In this document: piece after piece, positions 1 to 8,774 of the stretch
How positions within the stretch are numbered: position 1 is the stretch's first letter
Layout of the letters: every line of letters starts with the position of its first letter
NCBI RefSeq assembly: GCF_009827545.1
Contig: NZ_WTYS01000001.1
Span: 2,319,772-2,383,771 of the forward strand
Direction: 5' to 3'
DNA from: Pontixanthobacter gangjinensis
GTDB lineage: Bacteria; Pseudomonadota; Alphaproteobacteria; Sphingomonadales; Sphingomonadaceae
Length of the DNA: 64,000 nt
Notes under the pieces: generated by a model
Seen by the model: the letters and a program-made list of their open reading frames with translations, nothing else
The model's database searches: none
What the model was told of the DNA's origin: nothing
Translations under genes and position numbers: made by a program

Positions 1-660
1 CGGCAAGTTCTTCACCTTGCGTAATCCGGCCAGAGTGCCGATCCATCGGTCGTCCGGCTGTTTTTCCATCCCCGGCACTCCCACGGGCTTCGGTTTGGCT
101 GCAAACGACAAAACATTGATTCCATTGGAAATACGCCGCACACGGCCCATAGGCTGCTGCCATGTTTCAAGAGCGACCTCTTCCAGTCGCTCTGACGGGA
201 CAATTAATCCGCTAGATTTGCCAAGCGCGATCCGCCGGTAGAAATTGCGCATTGGTTTCAACCGCTTTTGCTCGTCCTCATTAAATCCGTCTTCATGATG
301 AATTAGCGGTGGTAATCCCAGTTTATCGCTAAAAATTGTATGCGCCATAACAGCGTCCATCGCACCCCAATTGTAGGTCAAGACCAGGTCATATTTGGCC
401 ATTGTTTGGGCGATTTTATGTAAGCGGCCAATCGATGGAAACCCTTGAAGCGGCGGAAACTTCGTTGGGTAATTGACCGAAATCCTTGGTCCGATCAGCT
501 TCGCTGCCTCCATCCGTTCAGGCATAGCCGAAACGATCGAGTGGCGCGCATTGGAACCGAAGGCATTGATTAGTTGCACGCACCGTAGCTCTTTCCCTCC
601 AGCCGCAAAAGTCGAATGGAGATGCAGGAAGCTGGGGCAGTTTATCGCCTTTTTGGTCAT
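1..660 (-). CDS. Glycosyltransferase, GT4-like (3' end outside the window)
   Basis: Reading the minus strand from the ATG at 660 gives 220 open codons to the window edge with no stop, so the gene is cut there. The N-terminal part has the look of a retaining GT-B glycosyltransferase: an opening strand with HLHSTFAAGGKE (glycine-rich acceptor-side loop), an ammonium-like YDLVLTYNWGAMD strand, HHEDGFNEDE, and the SGLIVPSERLEEVA to RRISNGIN segment typical of family 4 enzymes (the I-x-N-G-I-N turn precedes the sugar-nucleotide domain). Its ATG overlaps the TGA of the upstream hydrolase as ATGA, suggesting translational coupling. The sugar and acceptor cannot be inferred. The family call is fairly safe; the specific role is unknown. 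Confidence 0.75.
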   Translation of the reverse strand, partial: MTKKAINCPSFLHLHSTFAAGGKELRCVQLINAFGSNARHSIVSAMPERMEAAKLIGPRISVNYPTKFPPLQGFPSIGRLHKIAQTMAKYDLVLTYNWGAMDAVMAHTIFSDKLGLPPLIHHEDGFNEDEQKRLKPMRNFYRRIALGKSSGLIVPSERLEEVALETWQQPMGRVRRISNGINVLSFAAKPKPVGVPGMEKQPDDRWIGTLAGLRKVKNLP

Positions 661-1529
661 TGAACTTGCGCCAACAGTCGGCGGATCGCGGCAACAGCTT
701 CCGGCTCCTCCAATAAAGGCGCATGACCAATATCGGGGATAGTCACAGATGCTGAATCAGGTAATCGACGCTGCATTTCAGCCAGAGTTTCAGCCGTCAG
801 CAGGTCGGATAGCGCCCCCCGCACGATCAGCAAAGGCCGTCCAGCCAAGGATTGGAATGCTGGCCACAAATCAGGCGGAGCAGCGCCTTCATCTTTCGCG
901 AACGGTTCGGCGATAGTCATGTCATAATCGAAGGCGATGCGGCCGTTTTGCTGCACAACCATACCGCGCTTGGCCATTTCGAGCCAATCTTCCAGTTCAA
1001 ATTTGGGAAAGGAATCGTGGTGCACCTCGTTCAATGAGCGGGCTGCATGCATCCAAGACGGATAGCTTCTGCCCTGCCCGACATATTCGCGTATCCGGTC
1101 GATACCTGAAGGATCAACCACTGGCCCGATATCGTTTAGGACTGCGGCGGCAATCCTGTCAGGGTTGATCGCGGCCATCAGCATTGTCATTAAGCCGCCA
1201 AGCGAGGTGCCAATCGCAACGAAGCGTTCGATACTCTCCTGAGCGAGCAGAGCCTCGACATCAAAAACATAGGTCATCGGATTATAGGTATCCGAATCCT
1301 TGGCATACTCGCTGTCGCCGCGGCCACGCATTTCCGGCACGATGACGCGCCATTCTTCAGATAAGATTTCGGCCAATCGAGCAAAATCGCGGGAATTGCG
1401 AGTTAGCCCATGCATGCAGAGAATTGGCGGGTGTGAATTAACCTGCGCGTTGCGAGCAGGATAGTCCCTGAAATGGAGCTTGAGGCCGTCCGGGCTGTCC
1501 CAGAAGCGGTCGGCGTACATTGTGTCCAT
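657..1529 (-). CDS. Alpha/beta hydrolase
   Basis: A 290-residue alpha/beta-hydrolase fold enzyme. Visible elements are the oxyanion-loop HG in LCMHGLTRNS (about residue 40), the nucleophile elbow GTSLGG (Ser about 109), an acid candidate in IVRGALSDLL, and the catalytic His in DIGHAPLLEEP near the C-terminus. I start at the ATG at 1529 (MDTMYADRFW) because the longer reading would run into the divergent selO region; the ATG at 1520 is also possible. The stop overlaps the glycosyltransferase start by four bases, so the two are probably one operon. The substrate is unknown; the family contains esterases, lactonases and C-C hydrolases. Confidence 0.8.
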   Translation of the reverse strand: MDTMYADRFWDSPDGLKLHFRDYPARNAQVNSHPPILCMHGLTRNSRDFARLAEILSEEWRVIVPEMRGRGDSEYAKDSDTYNPMTYVFDVEALLAQESIERFVAIGTSLGGLMTMLMAAINPDRIAAAVLNDIGPVVDPSGIDRIREYVGQGRSYPSWMHAARSLNEVHHDSFPKFELEDWLEMAKRGMVVQQNGRIAFDYDMTIAEPFAKDEGAAPPDLWPAFQSLAGRPLLIVRGALSDLLTAETLAEMQRRLPDSASVTIPDIGHAPLLEEPEAVAAIRRLLAQVQ

Positions 1530-1604
1530 GGTCTTGCGGCAAGTCCCTATAACGAATCCGTGACTGCGCTTGCGCATCACCCCTTAGGCCTTCACTATCG
1601 CCTG

Positions 1605-3005
1605 ATGCAGCCAGAACCGCAAGATGTCGCCTATACCCCCGACCCGGCCATTCTCGAATTGGCGGAATGGCTGGCTGAACCCGTCAAACCTGCTGACTTC
1701 CCAGAAACAAGAATCCGTTTCCGCAATGATCGGGCAGCAGAACAGATTGGCTTGAATGGTCTATCCGATATCAAGTGGGCTTCGCATTTCGGACGGTTCG
1801 AGCCACTTTCGGCCAATATGGATCAGCCCCTGGCTCTCAAATATCACGGTCACCAATTTCGCAGCTACAATCCGGACATTGGTGACGGTCGCGGCTTTTT
1901 ATTTGCGCAATTGCGGGACCGGCAAAACCGGTTGATCGATTTTGGGACCAAAGGATCGGGCCAGACGCCCTTCAGCCGAACAGGCGACGGACGGTTGACA
2001 TTAAAAGGCGCAGTCCGAGAGATATTAGCAACGGAACTTCTTGAGGCGCTTGGCGTGAACACCTCACGAACCCTCTCCGTGATCGAAACAGGCGAAGAAT
2101 TGATGCGCAACGATGAGCCATCGCCGACACGATCCGCAGTTATGGTGCGCCAGAGCCATGGCCATATCCGGATCGGAACGTTTCAACGGCTGCTAGCCTT
2201 GGAAGAGCCGGACCACATGGCGCAGCTTGTCAGCTATTGCCTTGCCAAATTCCCGGGCCCGTCTGCACCGCAGGGCGCACCCGGCCGTGATGAGCCCGCC
2301 GTGCAATTCTTGCACCAAGTGGTGGAGCGCATGGCAGATCTCGCCGCGAGTTATATGGTCGCGGGCTTCGTCCACGGTGTGCTTAACACCGACAATATGA
2401 ATGTGTCGGGTGAGAGCTTTGATTACGGTCCCTGGCGCTGGCTGCCCAAATGGGACCCGCAGTTCACAGCCGCCTATTTCGATCAAACCGGCCTTTACGC
2501 TTTCGGGCGGCAACCGGAAGCGCTCCATTGGAATTGCGGGCAATTGGCGGCGGCATTGAGGCTGTTGGTCGATGCACCCCCTCTAATCGCCGCGATGGAG
2601 CGGTTTGGACCTCTCTATATGGAGGCGGTCGCCCGACGCTGGTGCTGGCGACTGGGCGTCGAACCGCTCAATCCTGAAAGCGATGCAGCACTTGTTGCGG
2701 TGTCGGAAAAAGATATGCGCGAGAGCGGCGAGCAGCCCGATGCATTCTTCTATCGAAATCGCGGCGGAGCGAATGCAGCGGGAAAGATGGCAGAGGCGTT
2801 AGAAAGTTATGATGCCACTGTCTCCGATCACCCCTATTGGAGCGGCGGTACCCCACAATCGATGCTGATAGACGAAGTCGAAACGCTATGGTCAGCAATC
2901 GACGAACGCGATGATTGGCGGCCTTTGGAGGACAAGATCAGAGCAATACGCGAAGCCGGCGACGCCCATGGAACGCCGCCTGTTGCAGCGGGACATTCAG
3001 GTTAA
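1605..3005 (+). CDS. selO: Protein adenylyltransferase SelO (YdiU/UPF0061 family)
   Basis: A 466-residue pseudokinase-fold enzyme of the SelO family, which transfers AMP from ATP to Ser/Thr/Tyr of target proteins and is linked to redox stress. Diagnostic stretches are KYHGHQFRSYNPDIGDGR, DFGTKGSGQTPFSRTGDGR, the SRTLSVIETGE region and HGVLNTDNMNVSGESFDYGP (about residues 257-276), whose Asp/Asn residues correspond to the metal-binding and catalytic positions of the family. It ends without the C-terminal Cys/Sec found in some members. The ATG at 1605 is chosen because the homologous region begins at YTPDPAI and a divergent promoter region must fit between 1530 and 1604. It is convergent with the secreted NTF2-like gene, 13 bp away. 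Confidence 0.93.
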   Translation: MQPEPQDVAYTPDPAILELAEWLAEPVKPADFPETRIRFRNDRAAEQIGLNGLSDIKWASHFGRFEPLSANMDQPLALKYHGHQFRSYNPDIGDGRGFLFAQLRDRQNRLIDFGTKGSGQTPFSRTGDGRLTLKGAVREILATELLEALGVNTSRTLSVIETGEELMRNDEPSPTRSAVMVRQSHGHIRIGTFQRLLALEEPDHMAQLVSYCLAKFPGPSAPQGAPGRDEPAVQFLHQVVERMADLAASYMVAGFVHGVLNTDNMNVSGESFDYGPWRWLPKWDPQFTAAYFDQTGLYAFGRQPEALHWNCGQLAAALRLLVDAPPLIAAMERFGPLYMEAVARRWCWRLGVEPLNPESDAALVAVSEKDMRESGEQPDAFFYRNRGGANAAGKMAEALESYDATVSDHPYWSGGTPQSMLIDEVETLWSAIDERDDWRPLEDKIRAIREAGDAHGTPPVAAGHSG

Positions 3006-3018
3006 GTTCCGGGTGAGC

Positions 3019-3588
3019 CTAATCAACGGGGGCCGATCTCATTTCCACCGGCTGGATATCAATGCCGTAAAGCTTCCACATTCCCTGCTCCCATTGAAAA
3101 TACATTTCAAAGCCGACGGAAACCGGACGCAGCTGGAATATGCCCTTCACCTGAAAGACGTTCTCACTCAGCATGCGAGGAGCTTCGTAATAGGTTGGCG
3201 GCACCAAGAAGGCGTTAGACAGATCAATTTGGGATTTGCGCAAACCGGAGAAAATCTCTCCCAATCGGGCTGCGTTATTTTGAATCTGAAAGCCCTGCGC
3301 TGAAATGTCACGCAAGACCGAGTAATTGCCCGACCGGTTCGCATGATCCACAGCAGCGATTGTGGACCAGATCAATTTCGATAATTCAATTTGGCTCGGC
3401 GTTGGCCTGATAGAGGGCGGCGGCTGGACTGTCGGCACGCCTTGCGGGACAGCGACTTGGGCTGACGCCTGCACCGGAGCCAATAGTGCTGCAAACGCCG
3501 CTGCTGTTATCAAGCTCGGGCTACGAAAAAATGCCGGAGCGCTTGGCCCCGGCATCTTTTTGGTCTTTTCGATGATCATCATGATCAA
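3019..3588 (-). CDS. Secreted NTF2-like small protein, adhesin-linked
   Basis: A 189-residue protein with an N-terminal signal peptide (hydrophobic ITAAAFAALLAPV, then ASAQ cleavage), a short Pro-rich linker (about residues 45-65) and a C-terminal domain that reads like the NTF2/SnoaL fold (F-x-x-L-R, then LRPVSVGFEMYFQWEQGMWKL). An alternative ATG twelve codons in (3555) gives a more compact signal peptide. It begins only 12 bp after the adhesin stop on the same strand, so the two are almost certainly co-transcribed. Function is not known; a periplasmic partner of the adhesin is an inference from position only. Confidence 0.7.
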   Translation of the reverse strand: MIMMIIEKTKKMPGPSAPAFFRSPSLITAAAFAALLAPVQASAQVAVPQGVPTVQPPPSIRPTPSQIELSKLIWSTIAAVDHANRSGNYSVLRDISAQGFQIQNNAARLGEIFSGLRKSQIDLSNAFLVPPTYYEAPRMLSENVFQVKGIFQLRPVSVGFEMYFQWEQGMWKLYGIDIQPVEMRSAPVD

Positions 3589-3600
3589 TTGTTTAGCGAC

Positions 3601-6051
3601 TTACCAGGCAATCTGGAAGCCACCGCGTGCACCGACTTCGCCACTATCGAAACCGACACCGACGCCGGCCGAGAATGCAGCATTTTCACCGACACGTGCA
3701 GTGAAGGCGATGGTGCCTGCACCCTGGTTCTCGAAGTAACCCACGCCGCCTGACATAGCGAAGTTAGTATCACCTGGAAGCATTGGCGATTCCATCGCCA
3801 GCGCCATGGCTACACCTTCGTTGGTCCGGTCAATCGCCGCACTGTTGGCCGCAGTCTGGCCAAACAGAGTGTTAATCTGCGCCGTGTGGTTTGCTGTAAG
3901 TGATTGTAGCGAAGCGATGTTGGTCATGTTGGTCGAAATATTAGCCGCATTCACTCCGATATTAGTCGCGTTGGTAGCGATCGCAGTCCGGACCGTTGGG
4001 TCACGTCCTACGACACCGTTTGCATCGACGGTCATCACATCGGTTGCACCCACCTGAGCCGCAGTGCTGGCCGCAATGTCACCAATGCGAACAGATGTTC
4101 CGGCCCCGCCAAGTGCGACTTCGTTCGCTGCTGAGGCAGTTGCCCCGAAGCCAACAGCGGTCGAACCATCAAATCCGGCGGATGCGCTTTGCCCCAGTGC
4201 GGTTGATTGAAAACCAGCTGCAGACGCCTGACGGCCAAGAGCAGTTGCTTGCCCCCCAGTCGCCGAAGCCTGCCAACCGAATGCCTGTGCGCCAACACCA
4301 CTTGCAACCGCTTCGCCGCCGATGGCAGTGGAGTGGAAGCCTGTAGCCTGCGCCGCATCACCGACAGCGACCGCATCTTCATCAGAAGCCACCGCCAGAT
4401 TACCGATAGCGGTTGAGGTTAGCGCCGAAGCCGAAGCCCCTTCACCAACTGCGGTCGAACGTTCGCCAGAGGCCACAGTCAGGTGACCCAGAGCCGTTGC
4501 CCGAACTCCGGTTGCAGCTGCCTGCCAACCGTAAGCTGACGTACCAGCCTGAGTCGCCTGCGATTCCGAACCAACCGCAGTCGAATTCAAACCAGACGCC
4601 GCCGCTTGATCACCAATTGCCACAGCATCCGTGTTGGTTGCTTGTGCTGCGTTACCGATTGCAGTTGATGTATCACCCGATGCATTTGACGTGCGGCCAT
4701 TTGCAATCGAGTTCACCCCGCTTGCCACTGCGCCGGAGCCAATTGCCACCGCGTCAACGCCGCTTGCGTTTGTAAGTGGGCCAGCATTACTACCACCGAT
4801 AGAAATTGCTCCATCGGCGGTGGCCTGAGCCAATCCGCCCAATGCAATCGAATTGAAGCCCGTCGCATTGGAAATCGGACCAATTGCTAGGGCGCCTAAG
4901 TTAGACGCATTAGCTAGGCGGCCAAGCGCAACGGCTGAACCATCTGATGCGGTCGAACCCACCCCAAGCGCCGTCGAACCAAAGCCTGAGGCGTTGGCGC
5001 TATCGCCGAGTGCGGCGGCGCTCAAGCCTGCAGCACTTGACTCTGTACCAATAGCTGTTGACCGCGCGCCGCCAGAAGATGCTTCCGAGCCAACCGCAGT
5101 ACTATCTTCGCCATCAGCATTTGATCGAGCGCCCACTGCAGTCGCATCGGTTGATGTCGCGCTAGAAAATGTACCAACTGCTGTGCTGTCGGTACCAATT
5201 GCCCCGGCATTGAACCCGACAGCTGTGCCGGCGATACCTGCGGAGGTGAAGCCGCCTAACGCTGTTGAATTTTGTGCGCTTGCATTAGCATTTGTACCGT
5301 ACGCAGCGCTGCTCTCGCCAGCTTGAGAGAACGAACCAGTGGCGGTTCCATTATCGCCCCCGGCAGTGGAATTAAAACCGTTCGCCGTACTTGCCGCACC
5401 AGCAGCCAACGCACCGAAACCAGTCGCAGTTGATTCAACGCCGCTCGCGGTCGAGTTAGCGCCGTTTGCCGTGGCTCTATCAGCAGTCGCTTGCGCATCA
5501 GCACCCGTTACCGTGCTTTGTGCACCAGACGCCGTCGCAGCTTCGCCCACTGCAATACTGGATACTCCCGAAGCCGTTGAATCTTCGCCGATTGCTATTG
5601 CGCGAGCTGCGCTTGCATCTGCAGTAGTGCCTATCGCAACGCTAGAGACCCCGCTGGCATTCGCGTTGATCCCTACAGCAGTTGCTTCAGCACCTGAGGC
5701 ATCGGCTTGGGTTCCGATCGCAGTCGCTCTATCCCCGCTAGCCGATGAGTCAGTCCCGCAAGCCAGAGAGTTTACCCCAGATCCATCCGCGCCGCCGGTA
5801 GTATCAGCCGTCGCAGTCGTGCCGAAATTGGAATTGCTCTCATCGGCATCAGCTGCGCTGACAATATTTCCCTCATTGCCGACCAATACCCCCGAGCCAA
5901 ATCCGGTAAAAATGTCGCCCGTGCCATTGTCGAGAAAGCACTCTTCAGCTGCGACAGGAGTGGCAGTCAGAGCCATAACAGAACCGATTGCAAGTGCTGT
6001 CGCTGACACAGAGACCGTAAGCCCAGCCAAGTTTCTAATATTATAACGCAT
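3601..6051 (-). CDS. Trimeric autotransporter adhesin (YadA-like)
   Basis: An 816-residue type Vc autotransporter. A signal peptide (residues 1-35, cleavage near PVAAEE) is followed by a short non-repetitive cap with two Cys (about 38 and 98). About 39 tandem 14-residue YadA-head repeats of the form ASGxxSTAIGxxAx span residues 104-652. Next come a neck (VRIGDI), a heptad-rich stalk (NATNIGVNAANIS and following) and a roughly 75-residue C-terminal beta-barrel anchor starting near DRTNEGVAMALA and ending in the aromatic Trp typical of outer-membrane proteins. The ATG at 6051 is preferred over an upstream in-frame start because it opens directly into the signal peptide. Repeats 26-31 and 32-37 match as a higher-order duplication. 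It should mediate attachment or autoaggregation; the ligand is unknown. Confidence 0.93.
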   Translation of the reverse strand: MRYNIRNLAGLTVSVSATALAIGSVMALTATPVAAEECFLDNGTGDIFTGFGSGVLVGNEGNIVSAADADESNSNFGTTATADTTGGADGSGVNSLACGTDSSASGDRATAIGTQADASGAEATAVGINANASGVSSVAIGTTADASAARAIAIGEDSTASGVSSIAVGEAATASGAQSTVTGADAQATADRATANGANSTASGVESTATGFGALAAGAASTANGFNSTAGGDNGTATGSFSQAGESSAAYGTNANASAQNSTALGGFTSAGIAGTAVGFNAGAIGTDSTAVGTFSSATSTDATAVGARSNADGEDSTAVGSEASSGGARSTAIGTESSAAGLSAAALGDSANASGFGSTALGVGSTASDGSAVALGRLANASNLGALAIGPISNATGFNSIALGGLAQATADGAISIGGSNAGPLTNASGVDAVAIGSGAVASGVNSIANGRTSNASGDTSTAIGNAAQATNTDAVAIGDQAAASGLNSTAVGSESQATQAGTSAYGWQAAATGVRATALGHLTVASGERSTAVGEGASASALTSTAIGNLAVASDEDAVAVGDAAQATGFHSTAIGGEAVASGVGAQAFGWQASATGGQATALGRQASAAGFQSTALGQSASAGFDGSTAVGFGATASAANEVALGGAGTSVRIGDIAASTAAQVGATDVMTVDANGVVGRDPTVRTAIATNATNIGVNAANISTNMTNIASLQSLTANHTAQINTLFGQTAANSAAIDRTNEGVAMALAMESPMLPGDTNFAMSGGVGYFENQGAGTIAFTARVGENAAFSAGVGVGFDSGEVGARGGFQIAW
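4180..4683 (-). repeat. Duplicated six-repeat block in adhesin head
   Basis: Within the adhesin, six consecutive 14-residue repeats (residues 457-540, bases 4432-4683) align position by position with the next six (residues 541-624, bases 4180-4431). Marker repeats recur in the same order: TSTAIGN, DAVA-GD, an ST/AIG unit, the unusual YGWQAA/FGWQAS unit, RATALG/QATALG, then a STAVG/STALG unit. The period is 84 residues or 252 bp. The copies have diverged, so the duplication is old or the DNA has drifted under selection on the head surface. Confidence 0.7.
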
Positions 6052-6469
6052 GTTTATTCGCCTCTTCTGTGGTCGCGGACACACGTCCGCTAAATCGCAT
6101 CAGGGTTATCCCCGACGTGGAATATCTTGCGACCCAGAAAAGAGGTTTCTGATCAAATGGCCATGCCATAAGTCAGCCAGTCGTCTTATACCTCTTCGCA
6201 GCCTTGCGGCTGCTTGGTTTGCGACCCGAAAATGAGGGGGGAGCCTGATCCTCCGGCACGATGCCAAAAGCCAGACAGTTTGTTTCTGCCCCCAAGTGCA
6301 GCTAGTCACTGCGCGTATTCAGATTTGGAAATTTTCGATTGTAGCGCTAATCACCCGTTCAAATATGACGAAACCTCAACGACTCGAATCTTTTCCTCAT
6401 CCTTAACGTAAAATAAGTATATGCATTTGTGTCAAAGACTCAAATCAAAAGATAGAAAGTTTTCAACGC
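6052..6469. other. Intergenic region between adhesin and astD
   Basis: About 420 bp without a supportable gene. It separates divergently transcribed adhesin (minus) and astD (plus), so it should hold both promoters. A perfect 6-bp stem with a 4-base loop is at 6198-6213 (gcagcc/ggctgc). Two similar 17-base stretches (gcgacccagaaaagagg near 6130 and gcgacccgaaaatgagg near 6221) form an imperfect direct repeat about 90 bp apart. The part from about 6330 to 6460 is notably AT-rich and contains a TAAGTATAT-like -10 candidate near 6412. No regulator site is recognised with confidence. Confidence 0.4.
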
Positions 6470-7885
6470 GTGTCCCAGACCGAGATCATTTCAATAGAAC
6501 CGGCAACCGGCAATGAATTGTGGAGAGGTAAAACGGGTGACGTCGATGCAGCCGTAGATCGTGCCCGCCGTGCGTGGCCAGCCTGGGCCGCACAGCCCCT
6601 AGCCACACGGATCGAATTGGTTCGGCGTTTCGCGAACGAAGTCCGCAAGGCGTCTGATAAATTGGCAGAATTAATTTCCAAAGAAACGGGGAAGCCACTG
6701 TGGGAATCACGCACCGAAGTTGAGGCGGTCATCAACAAAGTTGACATTTCCGTCACAGCCTATGCTGAAAGAACCGGTCAGAAAAAGCTGGATAGTGCGC
6801 TTCAAGGCACAGCCGCCGTCCGGCATAAACCGCACGGTGTCATGGTTGTGCTTGGGCCTTATAATTTCCCCGCACATTTGCCCAACGGCCATATTGTGCC
6901 CGCATTGATCGCAGGCAATGTTGTGATTTTCAAACCGAGCGAAAAAACGCCCGCAGTCGGCGAATTGCTGATGGAGTGCTTCAATAAGGCGGGGATATCT
7001 GCCGCAGTTGCGCAATTCTTTGTCGGTGGCCCTGAAGAAGGCAAGGCGCTCGTTGCTCACCGCGGCATCGATGGCGTGTTATTTACCGGATCCGCTCAGG
7101 CTGGCATCGCAATCAATAAACGTTTGGCGAGCAATCCGGGCAAGATCGTCGCGCTAGAAATGGGCGGAAACAATCCAATTGTTGTGATCGACACACCCAA
7201 AATCACTGACGCGGCAACGTTGATTGTGCAATCCGCCTTCACCAGCGCTGGCCAGCGATGTACCGCGGCCAGGCGGCTCATCATCAAAGAAAGTATGTAC
7301 GGGCCGATTATTGACGAAGTGAAATCACTCGTCAGCCGCATTATTGTTGGTGAGCCCTTCGCGGACCCCGCCCCGTTCATGGGCCCAGTTATCGATAATA
7401 ATGCTGCAGATCAATTGGTTGAAAGCTTTCTCTATTTTCTTTCGAATGGCGGTAAGGCGATCAGGCATATGACGCGGCCTGACGATTCATTGCCATTTCT
7501 ATCTCCGTCGATCATCGACACGACCGATATGCCCGACCGGCCTGACGTAGAATTGTTTGGCCCTCTGCTACAAGTGATTAAGGTCAAAGATTTTGATCAA
7601 GCGATCATTGAAGCGAACCGCACAAGGTTTGGTCTTGCTGCCTCGCTGATTGGCGGATCGCCTCAGGATTACAACAGGTTCTGGGCCAATATTCGCGCTG
7701 GTATAGTTAATTGGAACCGGCCCACAAACGGCGCGTCTTCTAACGCTCCTTTTGGGGGGCTTGGTTTGTCGGGCAACCACCGCCCTGCGGCATTTTACGC
7801 CGCTGACTACTGCGCCTACCCTGTTGCAAGCACCGAGATGGACCAGCCACGTGCGACAATCGGAGTCGGCCTGAGTACAACATAG
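6470..7885 (+). CDS. astD: N-succinylglutamate 5-semialdehyde dehydrogenase
   Basis: A 471-residue aldehyde dehydrogenase matching AstD, which oxidises succinylglutamic semialdehyde to succinylglutamate in the arginine succinyltransferase pathway using NAD. Features are the MVVLGPYNFPAHLPNGHI segment characteristic of AstD, the cofactor-loop FTGS and the catalytic Glu in ALEMGGNNP. The catalytic Cys lies in SAGQRCTAARRL and a PFGGLGLSGNHRP tail follows. The start is a GTG at 6470 (MSQTEI). No astA, astB or astE lies next to it, so the pathway genes are scattered or the gene works alone here. A short-chain aldehyde dehydrogenase of another specificity is less likely given the AstD-type motifs. 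Confidence 0.88.
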   Translation: MSQTEIISIEPATGNELWRGKTGDVDAAVDRARRAWPAWAAQPLATRIELVRRFANEVRKASDKLAELISKETGKPLWESRTEVEAVINKVDISVTAYAERTGQKKLDSALQGTAAVRHKPHGVMVVLGPYNFPAHLPNGHIVPALIAGNVVIFKPSEKTPAVGELLMECFNKAGISAAVAQFFVGGPEEGKALVAHRGIDGVLFTGSAQAGIAINKRLASNPGKIVALEMGGNNPIVVIDTPKITDAATLIVQSAFTSAGQRCTAARRLIIKESMYGPIIDEVKSLVSRIIVGEPFADPAPFMGPVIDNNAADQLVESFLYFLSNGGKAIRHMTRPDDSLPFLSPSIIDTTDMPDRPDVELFGPLLQVIKVKDFDQAIIEANRTRFGLAASLIGGSPQDYNRFWANIRAGIVNWNRPTNGASSNAPFGGLGLSGNHRPAAFYAADYCAYPVASTEMDQPRATIGVGLSTT

Positions 7886-7913
7886 CCCGACTCCGCCTCG
7901 GCTTTATCCGTGA

Positions 7914-8633
7914 TTACTTGTTGCCGCTGGTGATCAGTTCGACTTCGGTAATACCATTCTTCAGTCTCCGGCCATACACGACGTAGGACGCCTCACCTTT
8001 GGTCCCACTGACGATATTATCGCCGGCACTCAGAGCGTATTCAGATGTGTAACCGCCAGTAATGGCACGGCTGTGATAGAACGACATAACGTCTTGCAAG
8101 GGTACTGGCGTGAGGAAGCTAACGACACGCAAGCTGCACGCCCCCGCGTCGGTGCCGGCCGCCTCCTTGGCTGTACCCCTCGGATAGACCGGAAAAATAC
8201 TTGGCAACTTAGCCGCCCAAGCTGCTGAATATTCGACTTTATCAGCACAATTTCCGGCTCCCGGGGATAAGGCAGCCTTGGCAGCTGCCGTTAGCGCAGC
8301 TGTCTCGGGGACTGCATCGCCATATTGTTTGGGAGCTGGCAATTTCGTCATTCCTTCAGTGCCACCAAGCAACGCAAAAGCTTTGTTCTGAGCATCTTGA
8401 ATAGCTGCAGGAGTCATATTTTCTGGCGGAAGCGATTGGTCGGTGCCGCCAGTCAACGCAGCATTACCTTCATTCTGATTGGCCAGATCGGGGTTGACCA
8501 TAATCTGATCATTTAGAGCCTGATCAGTCGCCGGATCGGTCTCATTGCCTTGCCCTTCTTCACTGGCACCGGTGCAACCGGCCAAAGCGAGGGCAGGGAT
8601 TAATACTGCGGTTAGAAGTAAGTGCTTTTTCAT
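7914..8633 (-). CDS. Putative lipoprotein, unknown function
   Basis: A 239-residue protein starting at the ATG at 8633 (MKKHLLLTAVLIPALALAGC), a clear lipoprotein signal with lipobox LAGC, so Cys20 should be acylated. Residues 21-100 are low-complexity and rich in Asn, Gln, Asp and Glu. The C-terminal half holds a more compact domain with two Cys (GNCADKVEYS and GACSLRV) and a pattern SFLTPVPLQDVMSFYHSRA that resembles small periplasmic domains of unknown function. It is convergent with astD (28 bp apart). Two 13-bp palindromes lie about 100 bp upstream of the start. Confidence 0.75.
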   Translation of the reverse strand: MKKHLLLTAVLIPALALAGCTGASEEGQGNETDPATDQALNDQIMVNPDLANQNEGNAALTGGTDQSLPPENMTPAAIQDAQNKAFALLGGTEGMTKLPAPKQYGDAVPETAALTAAAKAALSPGAGNCADKVEYSAAWAAKLPSIFPVYPRGTAKEAAGTDAGACSLRVVSFLTPVPLQDVMSFYHSRAITGGYTSEYALSAGDNIVSGTKGEASYVVYGRRLKNGITEVELITSGNK

Positions 8634-8734
8634 CAGTGGGCGCTCCGCCAAGAAAGATTAGTCGTAAGGTTTCACCTTCTCCTCGTGCAGCAGGGTTAAC
8701 GAAATGCTGACAAAGAAGGTTAAAATTACGAGTG

Positions 8735-8763
8735 TCCCTATTAGGGAGTTAATTGCGGCAATT
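8735..8763. promoter_or_regulatory. Two adjacent 13-bp palindromes upstream of the lipoprotein
   Basis: TCCCTA-T-TAGGGA at 8735-8747 and AATTGC-G-GCAATT at 8751-8763 are both perfect 6-1-6 palindromes, three bases apart. They sit between the lipoprotein start (8633) and the terminator of the candidate short RNA (8776), where the lipoprotein promoter must lie. They differ in sequence, so one regulator binding both is not implied. They may be operator sites. Confidence 0.35.
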
Positions 8764-8774
8764 CCTTACCAACG

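Noticed and set aside
4853-6046. Two long plus-strand reading frames opposite the adhesin (157 and 235 codons)
   Set aside because: They arise from the repetitive codon pattern of the adhesin head read backwards; low-complexity Pro/Ala/Val sequence with no ribosome sites.
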